A stretch of DNA of 64,000 nucleotides from Hyphochytrium catenoides (Eukaryota; Sar; Hyphochytriomycetes; Hyphochytriales; Hyphochytriaceae): positions 31,482-95,481 of the forward strand of contig FLMG01001021.1 in NCBI GenBank assembly GCA_900088475.1, in the 5' to 3' direction. Positions 32,420 through 43,780 of the stretch are shown here, in pieces. The translations under genes were made by a program, and so were the position numbers. Under the pieces are notes generated by a model. That model worked only from the letters and a program-made list of their open reading frames with translations. It was not told where the DNA came from and did not search any database. Each line of letters opens with the position of its first letter. Position 1 is the first letter of the stretch.

Positions 32420-35400
32420 ATGATGGAGTCTGTTACGCTCTACGGCCGGTGTCATGAAGCCCTCCAAGCCCTACAGTATCGCGGTATGTGACAGGCCACG
32501 CAGTACCTCTCACTTTCTTCTTCAACTCCCTAATAATGGTTATGAATAGCTGTGCAGGGCGTTATCACCGGCTTTCTGGCACCCAAAGCTGTGGGTGCCT
32601 GCGCCTTTGCATTTCGTAGTCGAGGGAATGTGGAGAGGTAGGGTCCTTTTGGCTAGTGAAGCTCCCTTCACACTGCCTATGTCCTTTGAGCTAAAACCTA
32701 TTTGCCTGCCATTCCGTCTTTGCTATTGCAGTGAGTTGAGAGACCTGAAGCCGCTTCTTCCTTTGGGAGTCCACATCCTCGGGTTTTTCAGCTTCAACAG
32801 CAAGGGCGGAGATCAAAAGTCCAAGTTCGATGCCTTGTGGACGGAGAAGCGGCAATATATTTGGGTGACTTCCATGGCCGACTTTTTCTCGGTTTCTCCA
32901 CAGACCGAAGAAAAGGTATGGTGCATATTCACTTCTTCCACAGGCAAGAAAGTGCAATGAGTCCGCTTTCTTGCTGATACACTCCCGGAACATGCTCTCA
33001 ATATGTCTCTCACAGGATCCACTCAAAGTGGAAGTTATGACCTGCGCTAGTCACGCAGAGCTCATCGAGGCACTGAGTCTGACTACCTTGCACTGCCGGA
33101 TCTCTCTTGTCTTGGATCTGGTTAGTGGATCCGTGCAGGGACAACGCAACAACTATTGTCGAGGAGTCTGCATTCACTATCCCGAATTGTCTCCGCATTT
33201 GTGATGACCTCTTCGCTGTCTAGTTGCTTGTGACTTAGTACTCGAGCTACTTCACTTTACACTCGCTTTTGCTATACGTTAGCTTTCTCTCTTTTGGAAA
33301 CCTATTACGAGCTAGCTTCATTCCCAGCTTTGTCTGATCCTCTGCTTGTCGTGACTTGGGCATTAACCTGTTTTTCTATCAAGGTCTACGGGCCTACGAC
33401 TGACGAAAAGGAGTTCCATAAGGCTTTGGAGAAGGCGGTCACAGCCCATCGCTCCACTATCAACTCTTCCAGAGTCTCCTTCCTTCTCCCAAATAGAATT
33501 ATAGAACGACCCGACCCGACTGACACCAGGACAATCGAGGCAGTAATTCCATCTCCTTCACAACGCACGGGAGCAAGAGGTAATACAAGCAAAGCCCTGA
33601 CGTATGGTATTAACGGAAAGCTAGCCGATAGAGTCTGGACTACGGTGTTGATAGACATGGGATGACCCTGGGAGGGATGATAGGGTTAAAGGGACGCAAC
33701 CTGGGACTTTTTCGCTGCGCCTGTGGATGAGCAACATTGACATTGATACTCTTCCAAGAGAGAGACGGGGGCGATGGAGGGAAGAAAGGGAGACATCGCA
33801 CTTACAGGTGGACTAGAGATCTTCGACGACTTCTCTACCACAGGCAGCTCTTTCACTTTTACTCTTTCAACAACAGGAGGGAAAAAAAGTACCAAGAAAG
33901 CCGGAGCCGCACTAGATGCTTGGGATAATCCCCCTACTTCTGATAAGTCCATCGGCGCTTCTCCTCTCCCGTACTCTGGGCCTTCTGAGCTCGGCGAGGT
34001 GCACGAAATTCGTCTCCTCCTCCAAGTAACTCCTCAGGATGAAGAAGAAGAGCCGTTAGAAACAGTCGCGGCCCCTGCCGTAAGCTTTGACCTTGGAGAA
34101 AAGGACCAAGCAGTGGTAAAATGTGGAGTTCACGTGGATATTCTCAGCTATGTCTGCAAATCTAGCAGTGTCGGACAAGCTCTAGAGGCAATAACTGAAG
34201 AAATATCCTCTCAGGTGCGAACACCGAGCTATCATGGGCCCGTTTGCTTTTTGGCTGCATGAAGTGTGCTTTTGGATACTCTGCATTTCCGTATGAAGCT
34301 GTACTGAGACCTGACTTTCTGACTTCCTTGTGAAGCTGTTCTGAGAACTTGCTTTCTGGCTTTCTGCACCAAAAGCTGGATAGGTTAGGTGCGTTGGTTC
34401 CATGCATTCAAGAGAAAGGAAACGGACAATATGTCGAACCAGAGACATTCCATTTCCTTCCCTCTCAACTTGGACATGCAGTCTCCATATCCTATGCCCT
34501 ACCACCCTGGAAAGGACCGACTTCTGATGAGGCTGCTGCCATGTAAGCGATATGGGGGAGGGTAAAGATAACGACGAAAGCCGGAGAGGAAGAAGGCATA
34601 CAAAGAAGAACGGTGACAAATATTTATGCGGACTCTCTTAGGGAGGTGCACGAAGAAGAGAGTCGCGCAGAGAGAGTCGAAAAGAGAAGACACTATCATC
34701 GAGTGCTTAATCTTCCTGAAACGATGCCTGCACTGAGGACCAGTTGTGCTTTGAGGTGAGTCTATAGTTCTCGGGAGCTATCGAAAAGTTTTGGGCGCTA
34801 CCGCGGGACAACTACTGGATCCAGTGGATTGGTGGGTTTAGACCCGTAAAAAGTTGACGACGTTCTTATTATGTTCCTGTTGCCTGCATGTATGGTTGAA
34901 TCCGGCCTAAAACAGCCCTGGGCAAAAGGATGCACACAACATTGACCGCTCATTACTCTCTATCAGGTTCAAAAATCCTCAACCACTCTCCCCGTTGCCA
35001 TTGAAGGACGTCCACATCGGCGTTTCTCCCTCAGGGGTCGCAGGAGGAGAGGTGCACCTAGTGCAAGGCTCTTATCGCTATTATCACTACATGCAGCAGG
35101 CCTTTGACGATAAGGGTTGGGGCTGCGCCTATCGTTCACTGCAGACTCTTGTCTCATGGTTCAAAGAGAATCACTTTACGGAGGTATCTGCTTTGTCCTC
35201 AAACTTCTTTACTCGTTGTCCGTTTTCCGTTTCTTCCGTTGTGACCTTCGCCTGCCAAGGTCGTTTGCAGCGGTGCTACACTTCACATCATGGCCGCTCA
35301 CCAGATATTAGACTTGCCTCTTCAGTGTCTTCGTGACCTATCCTCTTGCCTATCCCTCTCCTGTTCTATCAAAGGTTGGGCGATGAAAGTCGCGGTTGAT

Positions 35401-35979
35401 TGATCATTCTTCTGTGCTGTTTCTTTTTGTCTTTCTTGACAGATCCCAGTGCCAAGCCATCTGGAGATACAACAAACACTAGTCAAGATTGGTGATAAGC
35501 CGATCAAGTTTATAGGCTCAAAAGAGTGGATTGGCTCTATGGAAGTGGGCTACTGTTTGGATGAACTATTAGGAGTCACATGGAAAAATATTATGGTCAA
35601 CTCAGGTCCAGAGGTAGCAGATAAGGCCAGAGACCTAGTTGATCACTTTCAGCGGAATGGTACTCCAGTCATGATGGGTGGAGGAGCATTGGCCCTCACT
35701 ATTCTTGGCGTGCATTTCAACTCTGAAACGAGCGACGTTGCCTTTCTTATATTGGATCCTCATTACACGGGGGCAGATGATCTTAAAACTATCCAAACCA
35801 AGGTAGTGACTGGTATTGGAGTTCTCCGGCCCTGTTGTTTGCTAATATCTTTTACTCTTTCCTAGAGTGTACAATTGGAAGGTTACAAGGCTGTTCCTTG
35901 TGAGTGGAGAAGAGCCTCAACATTTTCAAGACATACATTCTACAGTCTATGCCTACCGCAGCGCCCAGATGTCATATAG
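32420..35979 (+). CDS. UFSP2: UFM1-specific protease 2
   Basis: Ten or so exons. The ATG at 32420 gives [10 protein letters not shown]; exon 2 gives [20 protein letters not shown]. Regulatory N-terminal exons follow (32731-32916, 33017-33120, 33385-33580, 33808-34212, about 34370-34545, about 34650-34755). The catalytic part is clear: [40 protein letters not shown] with the nucleophile Cys, [53 protein letters not shown], and [12 protein letters not shown] supplying the catalytic Asp and His. The terminal exon ends [17 protein letters not shown]2 matures the UFM1 precursor and removes UFM1 from targets such as ribosomes at the endoplasmic reticulum. All family hallmarks are present and the length is normal. 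Some middle joins are approximate. Confidence 0.93.
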
Positions 35980-36672
35980 CTCCCTCTATCTCCTTAATAC
36001 CTTCAACCAAGGCGCCTAGGTGATCCCTGGCTAACAGATCCTCGTGGAAACCCCAAGCAACAAGTCGAAGCGGTCTTCTATGATGACTATGAGTAGTCAT
36101 GCCCTCTAGCAAACCCAAGAAGTTCACCGTGAAGGCTGCCGTATTCTTACTGGTGAGAGGAGCTATATCTCTGCCTGCATCTCTAGTCCTCAGCTGGACT
36201 GTTGGCCTCAAGCAAGAACTCTTAGAGCTTCTCAAACTGCGAGGGCAAGCTTCCAATCCATCATCAATGGAGATCGTCTTCTGACCTTTCAGTTCTCAAG
36301 ATCATGCAGTATGGCTCAACGGCCATAATACAGAATACCCTTTGCCATTATTTAGAATGGCGATAGGGGTAGTGACTACTATTACTACGTCAAATGCGTC
36401 ACCTCGTTAGTAATCTTTCTTAGCTATTCTCTTCAGAGGCTAATAGTAGCCCTTTTTAGCGGTAACTCCAGTCTCCATCGCTTTTTATCGCCTCTCTTCA
36501 CAGTAGAACTAGTTCTAGAGAAAGAAAGACAGAGATTGCTGCAGATTTTATGGGTATTCTGAAGATCATTGCCTAACGCGAAGAACTACAACCTTGATCG
36601 CCCATTAGACCCAAATCCTTTTTTGACCAAGCAAGCGGTAGCGCAACTTCACGGCTAGGTTTATAGTGAGTC
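35980..36672. other. Intergenic stretch with protein-like small frames
   Basis: Directly after UFSP2, the + strand reads GDPWLTDPRGNPKQQVEAVF to a stop at about 36093 and then, from an ATG at 36099, the 61-codon frame listed separately. The remainder, 36285-36672, is the probable promoter of the 36673 gene. Confidence 0.3.
36099..36284 (+). CDS. Small hydrophobic open frame, uncertain gene
   Basis: 61 codons: a basic start (MPSSKPKKFTVKAAVFLL), then a hydrophobic part and an amphipathic end (KQELLELLKLRG). It could be a short membrane or organelle protein. A GTGAGA donor and CCTCAG acceptor inside it would also allow a 41-base intron that changes the C-terminus. No homologous family recognised. 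Confidence 0.25.
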   Translation: MPSSKPKKFTVKAAVFLLVRGAISLPASLVLSWTVGLKQELLELLKLRGQASNPSSMEIVF

Positions 36673-37071
36673 ATGGCAACGGCAGCTAGGAACTTCGTTA
36701 AGAGCTCAGCGGACTTGTGGATGAAGGATGCCAAGACCAGAGTCTATGTCAAGAAGGGCGCGAATTTGGCAAAGTACGAAAGAAGAGGTGGAGATCATTT
36801 TCATAAAGGCAAACTGGTCAGCTCACTTGTTGCTCTATATCTCAGGTTGGGGCTCTCTTTAACACCATGGGCTCTCCCCGGAGCAATTGCGGGGGGATGG
36901 TTAGTCTATCCTGCCCTAAACGATAACTTCAAGAAGAGCATCGGACTTCCCGTTGCTACTGCGCCAGGTATAGCCCCAGCGCAAGTGAAAGGCGTCCCTA
37001 AGGGCGTCCATTATGTCTCAGAAGAAATCGACGAGCCTCCTGTGCTTGAAGGCGCTGACGACGATGAATAA
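36673..37071 (+). CDS. Small one-span protein, possibly organellar
   Basis: Intronless frame of 132 residues. The N-terminus is basic and lacks acidic residues at first (MATAARNFVKSSADLWMKDA), as in some mitochondrial imports, followed by a Lys/Arg-rich stretch (YVKKGANLAKYERRGGDHFH). A hydrophobic hairpin-like segment at about 53-80 (LVALYLRLGLSLTPWALPGA, then GGWLVYPAL) gives one or two short membrane passes. The C-terminus is Pro/Val-rich and ends in acidic EGADDDE. Small proteins of this kind occur as accessory subunits of mitochondrial complexes, but nothing in the sequence assigns it. Good coding character and a clean start and stop support a real gene. Confidence 0.6.
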   Translation: MATAARNFVKSSADLWMKDAKTRVYVKKGANLAKYERRGGDHFHKGKLVSSLVALYLRLGLSLTPWALPGAIAGGWLVYPALNDNFKKSIGLPVATAPGIAPAQVKGVPKGVHYVSEEIDEPPVLEGADDDE

Positions 37072-37657
37072 ATTTAGGCAAACCATTGGCGAAGAGTGAC
37101 GAAGACTAAACTATCGAAACCGGGCGTCTATTCCGATATAAGCCTGGAGCAGGAAGGACGAGAAGAATGATGACTCCAAGTCACTGACATTATGTATCTA
37201 ATTTACTGACAATCTGACACGTTAGCTACCATAGTGATTCATTGGCATGCCTTTGTATCAAATCGTACTATGGACACCGAGCTCCCTGCCTGGCGCAAGA
37301 GTCACCATGGGTGGAAGGATGGATAGGTGCCCCCTAACTAGTTGTCAATAGCGCAGTGCAACTGGGGAAAAGAGGGAAAGGCTCATATCCTACTAGGCAA
37401 ATCCTGCGGATGAGCAAAGACTAAAGATCTGGGGAGATGAAATGATCATCAGGTGGAGATGACACATAAGGATGGATGTAAACAGTGGGTCCGACAGATC
37501 GGCAACACAACGAGAGGTCTCCTTCAAAGAGTAGGAGTTTGCAGGACGCATTGACGCAAGAAGTGTGACAGAAGAGAGGTTTGGCAACTCCAAGCATGGA
37601 CAGAGAGATATTACAGGACCAGCTCTTCCATAAGCTGGCTAGGCATGGAAATGGATA
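37072..37657. other. Convergent intergenic region
   Basis: 3' flanks of the 36673 gene and of the leftward gene ending at 37658. No feature seen. Confidence 0.4.
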
Positions 37658-39762
37658 TCAGTAGAGCCAAAACTTGTGAATGCCCAACACTACTAAGGCC
37701 AGGACCAGCCTCCAGCCAGCTTCTGACGGCCATGTGTTTGAGCATGACGCATTGAGAATTTCTGTGCCAGGGAATGCATTTGCCCCGTTGTGCCTCCTCT
37801 CCCAAGCACTCTCCTTGCAGTAGAAGGTGTAGAAAAGCACGAATGTGGTCCAAAAGAGCACGTCGAACGTCCTCCATCCCATCACTACCCACGACGGGAT
37901 TCTTCTGCCTTCTCCCGACACCAAATGACACTTCAGAGATGTTTGCATATCTTCCAAAGGAATACTCGGGTCATTCTCCAGGATGACGTTCGCAAAGGGC
38001 TTGAGATTCCAGTAGACTATGTTTTGGGCAAAATTTTTGGGGATGAACCACAGAGAGGGTGCACTGTAGAAGCTGCAGCCCGTCTTTAGATAGGGCTTGC
38101 GCCTTGCAGCAGCCTTGATTCTTCTATAATATACAACGTTGACATTGGGCGCGTTAAGAGCGACCTGGTCTTCCAGCATCTCCACAAAGACAGACTTCGG
38201 ATACATCGTATCTCTTTTAATGAGATTAGCTTGCACTAGGCCACGCGACACCCTATGAATCACGAGATAGAGACAGGAGATGTGAGGAAGGAAACAGAGG
38301 GACAAAATAAACATAAATCCATGCATGACTAGGCTTGAGAGAAAACGAACAGGGGAGGAAAGCTCAACAGGGTTCAAAGAGTCGAGATGAGACGGTAACA
38401 GGACGAGCCAATGTGTGAGATAAACTTTCAGAGACGGATAAGCAGGAGCCAACTTAGAACAATAAGATGTCCCATAGCTCGATGACAATGAACATTTTGT
38501 GATGTTTGGGCCGCAGCAAGATTAAGCACTTTCCGCAAGTTGATCGGATAGGACGGTTGGCCCCTTCAGCTCACCATCGTGCACAGTTTCCTGAAGGCTT
38601 ACTTCTTAACCGAAAGAGTGAACGAAGAGCATTCTTCCAAAATCCTCCAAGAAGGTCAAAGGAAACCCCTTTGCCATCCGCCTTGAATCTTGCGCGCTGT
38701 GAAAGAAAGTAGTAATGCAGAGCCCAGATGGACTCGTCTGTTACATCCTCAATGCGGATGCCTACCATATCGCGAGAGAAGATCCCACCACGGCCTTTAA
38801 CGCCTAAGATATAGTCCGACGGATCGTCATAAAACTCAATAAGTTGATGATTCTCTTCAGGGCGGGCGACATTCACGAGCTTCTGTACGCCATTCGGCAG
38901 GGTGTAGCGGATGGCTGAGTGGCCCCAGCGGCCAAGTTGGGATATGTCACAAGGATTTGAGCTTACGAGTACTTCTACAAAGAGGTACTCAACAGCTGGT
39001 GGCTTTCTTCGGCCAAGGTAGGCATCGATGCGAGAAAGATCAAAATGGACTTCCGTGGGCCCTTGTACCGCGCGAGCTAGCGGGCTCGACCCTCGTTGAG
39101 GCGGCCTAAGAAAGAGTATAGAAGTAGAAAAGATAGTAAGGGATTTGAGCACCAAGCAGCATGCAATGGCAATAGACTTATAACTCTAGTTCCCTTTCCG
39201 AACCAAGTAGCAAGAGTGTAGAAAGGGCAGGATCACCTGAGAGCTGCAGGAGAAGAACAGATAAAGAGGACTTCAACATTAGTACCAGTGGATGGCGGAA
39301 GTGATGGTGTTTTGTCCTATCAGAATGGAAGCTCTGCGCTCCTCTAATCCTTGGTGCTGCAATGCGTTGTGGGACACATCTTGTAACAGACCCTTCGATG
39401 CATCCTGGACGTAGAGACGATCCTCTATTAGCACTTCTTGTATAGGGGTTTACAAGGCTCAAAAGGCCAAAGACTATGAAAAGAGAGTATTGGAAGAAAC
39501 ACTACCTCTTCCGTCTGTTGCTCTTCCTGTCGTTTCTTCATCAACCTAACACCAAAGACGGCATCTCCGTATCTGGCGTATTCATCAGCCATGTAATCCA
39601 CTCGAGTACCGTCGGCGGGGTTGATATTGACGGCGAAAGTGCCATAGCCCTCTCCCGCGGCCACTTCCACCTCGCTGTTTATCGTGTGCTCTAAAAGAGG
39701 AATAGATGATCGTCAATGGTCAAGCTTCGACTCCAGAGCTTTAGCCTACACTAACCTTCCAT
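37658..39762 (-). CDS. Conserved protein with permuted papain-like His/Cys signature and two membrane spans
   Basis: Five exons joined in phase. The ATG at 39762 and first exons give NSEVEVAAGEGYGTFAVNIN and YGDAVFGVRLMKKRQEE, then an exon at about 39415-39290 (LEERRASILIGQNTITSAIH). The large exon 39118-38571 has VEYLFVEVLV, LGRWGHSAIRYTLPNG, KGRGGIFSRDMVGIRIED and ends SGNCARW, its last Trp split by a GTGAGC donor. The next exon continues VSRGLVQANLIKRDTMYPKS. A His on an early strand with a later Cys followed by Ser-Gly-Leu recalls permuted NlpC/P60-like (LRAT, DUF4105) folds. The C-terminus has two hydrophobic spans (VLFWTTFVLFYTFY; WRLVLALVVLGIH). I recall similar unnamed plant proteins. 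The catalytic role is inference. Confidence 0.7.
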
Positions 39763-40481
39763 GTTATCGCGATCCTCTACTGGTCACTTGCTTGGGCCGC
39801 TGAGACTTTGTACATATGGAAAGCCCTGGGCGAAAAGATATACACCCATTCAAGGAATGTAGATAGCAATGTGTTGAGTCAAGGTCTGACTTGATCCTTC
39901 AAAAAGACCGCATTCCTAACAAGCTAGCCTCTTCGAGGAAGCATATACCAGTGACACACAGATACTAGAGAGTCCTACAGATTGACATCTCATCTCCAGA
40001 GAGCTTCGGAGCTTGCAGGATGTTGCTGACTGGCACAGCTCTTTTGAACTGAGATTGCGGTCAGGAGCTTCAAGTTCGCAGAAAGCTGTAGGAAGAAGGA
40101 TCTTTCAGTGGCTAACCTGGCTAAATGGAACTACCTTGATGTAATGACAATTTACTTAGAGTACCCATGTGAATCGGGTTAGCTGGGTTGCCCATATTAC
40201 GCCTCGTTTTTCCATGTTAGAAAGTGAGAAGCTGGATGTCTGCAGCGATGGAGCTCTTCGAGCTGATGGAGCTCTGTCATTCAGACAAACTTGCTTGAGG
40301 CTCACCTTCTACCTATCACGGGCTTTAGAGACGTCTGCCTGTCACAACGGAGACATCACCCGTCGAGGCACCTTGGAGAGTCTATTGGTGTCTTATGAGA
40401 CGCATTGTGATAACGAAACAGGGTTCTTTGACGTCTGACTGAGGCCCTTGTGTGGTACCTCAGGATTCGAGGGGCTCTGCG
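39763..40481. other. Divergent promoter region
   Basis: Between the leftward gene starting at 39762 and the rightward TAF8 start at 40482. An 89-codon + strand frame (40169-40438) has no recognisable feature and is more likely leader or chance. Confidence 0.35.
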
Positions 40482-41863
40482 ATGTCAGAGTACTCCGCTC
40501 AGCTCACTAAGATCGCTGTGGCTATTATATGTAGCTCCCTACAGTTCGAAAACATCCAGAGTTCTGCACTCCATGCCCTGATAGAGATTGTTGAAAGATG
40601 TACGTAGACGGTAGCGTTTCGGAATATCCCCATTTCATGCTGACCGGCTGTATTATATAGATGTACAGACTATTGGAGAAGAGACGAAGACGATGTTGGA
40701 GCTCTCAGGTAGACTTTCTAGGGATAGCAGTGCTACTCAGTGCGCTAACTTGCCGATATTTTTTCATGGTGGGACAGGGAGGACCAAGCCAACTCCTTTA
40801 GATGTCTTGGCAGTGCTAAGGGAGAGAGTAAGTGAACTTTGAGTGATGGTCTTGTCGATTGGGAGCTTAACCAAATCATCCAGGACACGTCAATCGCAGC
40901 ATTGACTCCAATTCTAGAACATGAGTTTCCTTTTCCTACAGGTCAGTGCCAACCTGCATCCAGGCACGCTTGATTAACGCTGTTAGTAACCTCCTGACTA
41001 TCACTCTTCAGAGATACCTCGCTACCCCGTCCCTCGGAAGCGATCTAGAGAGCCTGTCAACAGTGTAGAATCATTAGAGCGAGATCCTCTTCCAAAGCAC
41101 ATCCCTCCTTTTGCACCGCCCTTCCCAGGACGCCACACATACAAGAAAACGCGGGTACCTCATACTTCGGAAATTATCCTTCTTCTCTCATTAGTTCGCC
41201 CGCCCTTGTTCTCTGCATATGCCTCTGCAACCGACTCATCCGGGTCTAATCCAGGTGGATGCAGTAGAGATTGTTAAAGATGAGAAAGCGCGAAGATTGG
41301 AAACCTTAAACCAAAGAAGGCTGGTAAGCCTTTCAACAGTAGACCTGCTGTTCCGCCAGTGCTAAAGGAAGATGGAGTAGCTGTTCCCTCGCTTAGTTTC
41401 TTTCTCTTTTCCTGTCATCTCTAGGTCCTACTCTCCGTAGTCTGCCGTTGTTTCGCCTCTCCTCAGCCGAGCTAACGTCAATTTTTCTTGGGCAGGCACA
41501 ACAAGCCCTAAATAAGCTTCATCAGCAGCTTGCACCCACACGTAAGTCCAAGACGGGCACTAGCCATCTTTTTGTCTTACCATTTACTGCCGCCTTCATT
41601 TACGTTTTGCGTGACTGCATGAGTGCGAGATGCTCATGCTTATCGATCTCACTCGTAGAAGGAATCCCCGTAGCAAACAGGGAAACTAGTACTTTGTCAA
41701 GTTTCGTGGTCCTGGCGTCTGATGACCTGAAGATGAACCCTTTCCTTGCTGCACCTGAGGTTGTCGAGCCGAAGGAAGATAAAGGAAGGCAAAAGGTGGG
41801 CTCTTCGGGTCTGCAATATCTCTCCTTTACCTTCCTTTCACATACAAGCTGGGCAAACGTTAA
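40482..41863 (+). CDS. TAF8: TFIID subunit TAF8 (histone-fold protein)
   Basis: About eight short exons joined in phase. The ATG at 40482 begins the bromo-associated histone fold: LTKIAVAIICSSLQFENIQS, ALHALIEIVERYVQTIGEET, then RTKPTPLDVLAVLRER. Later exons give LTPILEHEFPFP and the characteristic TAF8 C-terminal motif HIPPFAPPFPGRHTYKKT near 41090-41145. Next come a helical stretch (RRLETLNQRRL), ALNKLHQQLAPT and an NPFLAAPEVVEP motif like the NPFL-type end of TAF8. The last join (GRQK, GT donor, then LGKR stop at 41863) is a guess; reading through instead would end at 41903. TAF8 pairs with TAF10 inside TFIID and helps bring the complex into the nucleus, acting at RNA polymerase II promoters. 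Size fits the family. Confidence 0.88.
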
Positions 41864-41912
41864 CGCTTGGGGGTCAAGGACTGGGTTGCAGCCTCGTCCC
41901 TGAGATTGCTAG

Positions 41913-42527
41913 ATGTCTGACAGAATGGAGAGAAAGACGGAATTTTGCGAAATGCTCTGCGGGTTGAAGCACCAATCATACTCTACGTTTGAATGCACGA
42001 CCTTTGAAACGGACGCGGAGCTTCAAGAACAAAACGCCTTGTCAATTAAGGGAAGAACTCATCTTGCCCCATTCTCCTTCACTGTAGACTATTTACGACC
42101 CGCCCTCACGGCCATTTGAACCCGCGGATAGGACTCGGACAGTGGAAGTAACCACCAGAGACGAGAGCTCGTTTACTCAACAGGCTAAAAGGTGAGACAT
42201 TGAAAAGATAGTCAAAGAAGAAAAGGGATCTATGCGAGGGGAGTCGATCTATAGCGCACAGCAACAAGAAGCGATATGGCGTGAGGTCGGCGAAGTGTAA
42301 GAGAGAGAGTGCTTGGAGATTTAAGCTCAAGCCAGTTGCGTATGACGAGAGTCTGGTTGGTAGCCTAGAACGTCACTATTTGCAACGGCGAGGAACCAGT
42401 ATTGGTGGACATAGAACGGGTGAAGAGGGAAAAGGGATACGTTTCTCACAACAACTTTTACAGACAACCGCTATCGAAGGAGGACAAAATTCTTAAGGGG
42501 ATGTTTGTGGATGTGGACTCCGATTAG
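41913..42527 (+). CDS. Small multi-exon protein, unknown function
   Basis: Found only by splicing. Exons 42089-42191, 42255-42294 and 42369-42527 join in phase through introns of 63 and 74 bases with GT-AG ends. They read TIYDPPSRPFEPADRTRTVE, then SAQQQEAIWREVGE, then NVTICNGEEPVLVDIERVKR, EKGYVSHNNFYRQPLSKEDK and an acidic end FVDVDSD. The result is soluble, polar and without low complexity. The 5' exon is unclear: an ATG at 41913 opens a frame (MSDRMERKTEFCEMLCG) but its donor phase does not match. It begins just after the TAF8 stop on the same strand. No family recognised with confidence; the style recalls small axonemal proteins, which is only an impression. Confidence 0.5.
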
Positions 42528-42834
42528 AAAAGGGGATGGTCCCACTGTGCGAATAGATCGTAACGCTGTGTCAAACCCAGTGACGGGAAGTTATATGGCT
42601 TACAGCTTGCTTAGGTGAGCCTCTACTTCAGCCGTTGTTGAGCTTTGTAGACTTTAGCTCAGCCTCCGCTTCACTTGGTTAGCTGAGCCTCCACTTGGCT
42701 TCGCATAGGGAAGAGGAGTTTGGGTCGGTTGCAACTCAGACAAAAATTAAACTTTCAATCAGAATCCTCTAATCCCACCGGTAGCTAATATCGCAATTCA
42801 ATGCTACCTAAATGATGTACGTCTCAGGATGCTT
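42528..42834. other. Convergent intergenic region
   Basis: Contains an imperfect local repetition of a GCCTCC-CTTCACTTGG-like sequence around 42600-42710. Otherwise nothing is seen. Confidence 0.3.
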
Positions 42835-43780
42835 TTAATACTGGCAGCAAGGGGACAGTAGGCGAGCAAAGGGTTTCTCGGCTCTGAAGGCCCACATGCA
42901 TAACGAGCGGGACAGTGTATCAGCACCAAGCTTTGGCCCGTCCCAGCTATCTTCCACCTGTCTCTTTTTTTCAGTAACCGTGTTCATTTCTGTCAATAAC
43001 GTCGCTCCCTTAGCCCTAAAGCCATCTGCCGCCCGTCGCCGATCAGAGCGCCACACCTCTTCTTCACCGTTATCGCTCGAACTGCTTGGTGTCTTGGGCA
43101 GAAAATAGCAAAGTGAATTTATAAGAGCTCTGCTGTGTTTGTACAGGTACCTCTTCCCATGCCATACTCCAAGGGGAAGTGTGGTCAAAGCTGCAGTCAA
43201 TAAATAACTCACAGATCTGGGTGTCTTCCTAAAGCTAACATTGGGCCTTCAAGAACTGTTTCTGGGTCTAAGCAACTACAAGGTCCAACAAACAGGACCA
43301 AAGCCTATCTTAAGTTGGAGGTCCCGCTAATATCGGCTCCGTCAAGTATTCAAGTGTTTCATTTTCGGCCACAAGTCAAAAAATCTCTACGTTTCTTCTC
43401 CTTTCACCTCTTTCCACCTCTATGATCATGTCTCTCTCTCGCGCTATGACTCACTCATTTCTTGAATTTTGCCTAACATTCTCTCTGTCTCTTGCACCAT
43501 TCTGTCTTGTAAGAGATAGCGGTTAGCTGTTGGTCCTATGTCCACCTCTGGCACCTCAGGGCTTCCCTCTCTGGCTGTCAGGCGGGAACAGAGAGAGAGA
43601 GAAGAGAAGAGAGAGAAGAGAGAGAGAGAGGCAGACAGACAGAGAGAAAGAGGGAGAAAGAGAGGGAGACACAGCGAGACAGAGAGACAGAGAGAGAGAG
43701 AGCGCGGAAGCAAGAAAGAGAGGGACTCAGAGAGAGCGAGACCAACTGGCCCTCATCGGGAAAACTTCCTCAGCGTCCAT
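42835..43780 (-). CDS. Small multi-exon protein, unknown function
   Basis: The ATG at 43780 (MDAEEVFPMRA) is spliced in phase 1 across a long CT-rich intron (GA on the + strand, 43590-43740) to REGSPEVPEVDIGPTANRYL, then LQDRMVQETERMLGKIQEM. That exon either stops at 43444 or uses the perfect GTGAGT donor at about 43455. The second choice joins in phase to ILEGPMLALGRHPDL and then to SSSDNGEEEVWRSDRRRAAD and LLTEMNTVTEKKRQVEDSWD, ending at 42835. The coil-like RMVQETERMLGKIQEM resembles SNARE or tether helices only in composition. About 145 residues in the long form. Function unknown. Confidence 0.4.
43590..43740. repeat. (GA)n-rich tract in an intron
   Basis: Imperfect GA/GAGAGACA repeat on the + strand, hence CT-rich on the sense strand of the minus-strand gene around it. 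It sits directly upstream of that gene's acceptor at about 43578. Reading frames through it are Arg/Glu repeats and not genes. Confidence 0.9.

Noticed and set aside
37611-37931. 106-codon minus-strand frame
   Set aside because: Out-of-frame overlap of the terminal exon of the 37658-39762 gene.
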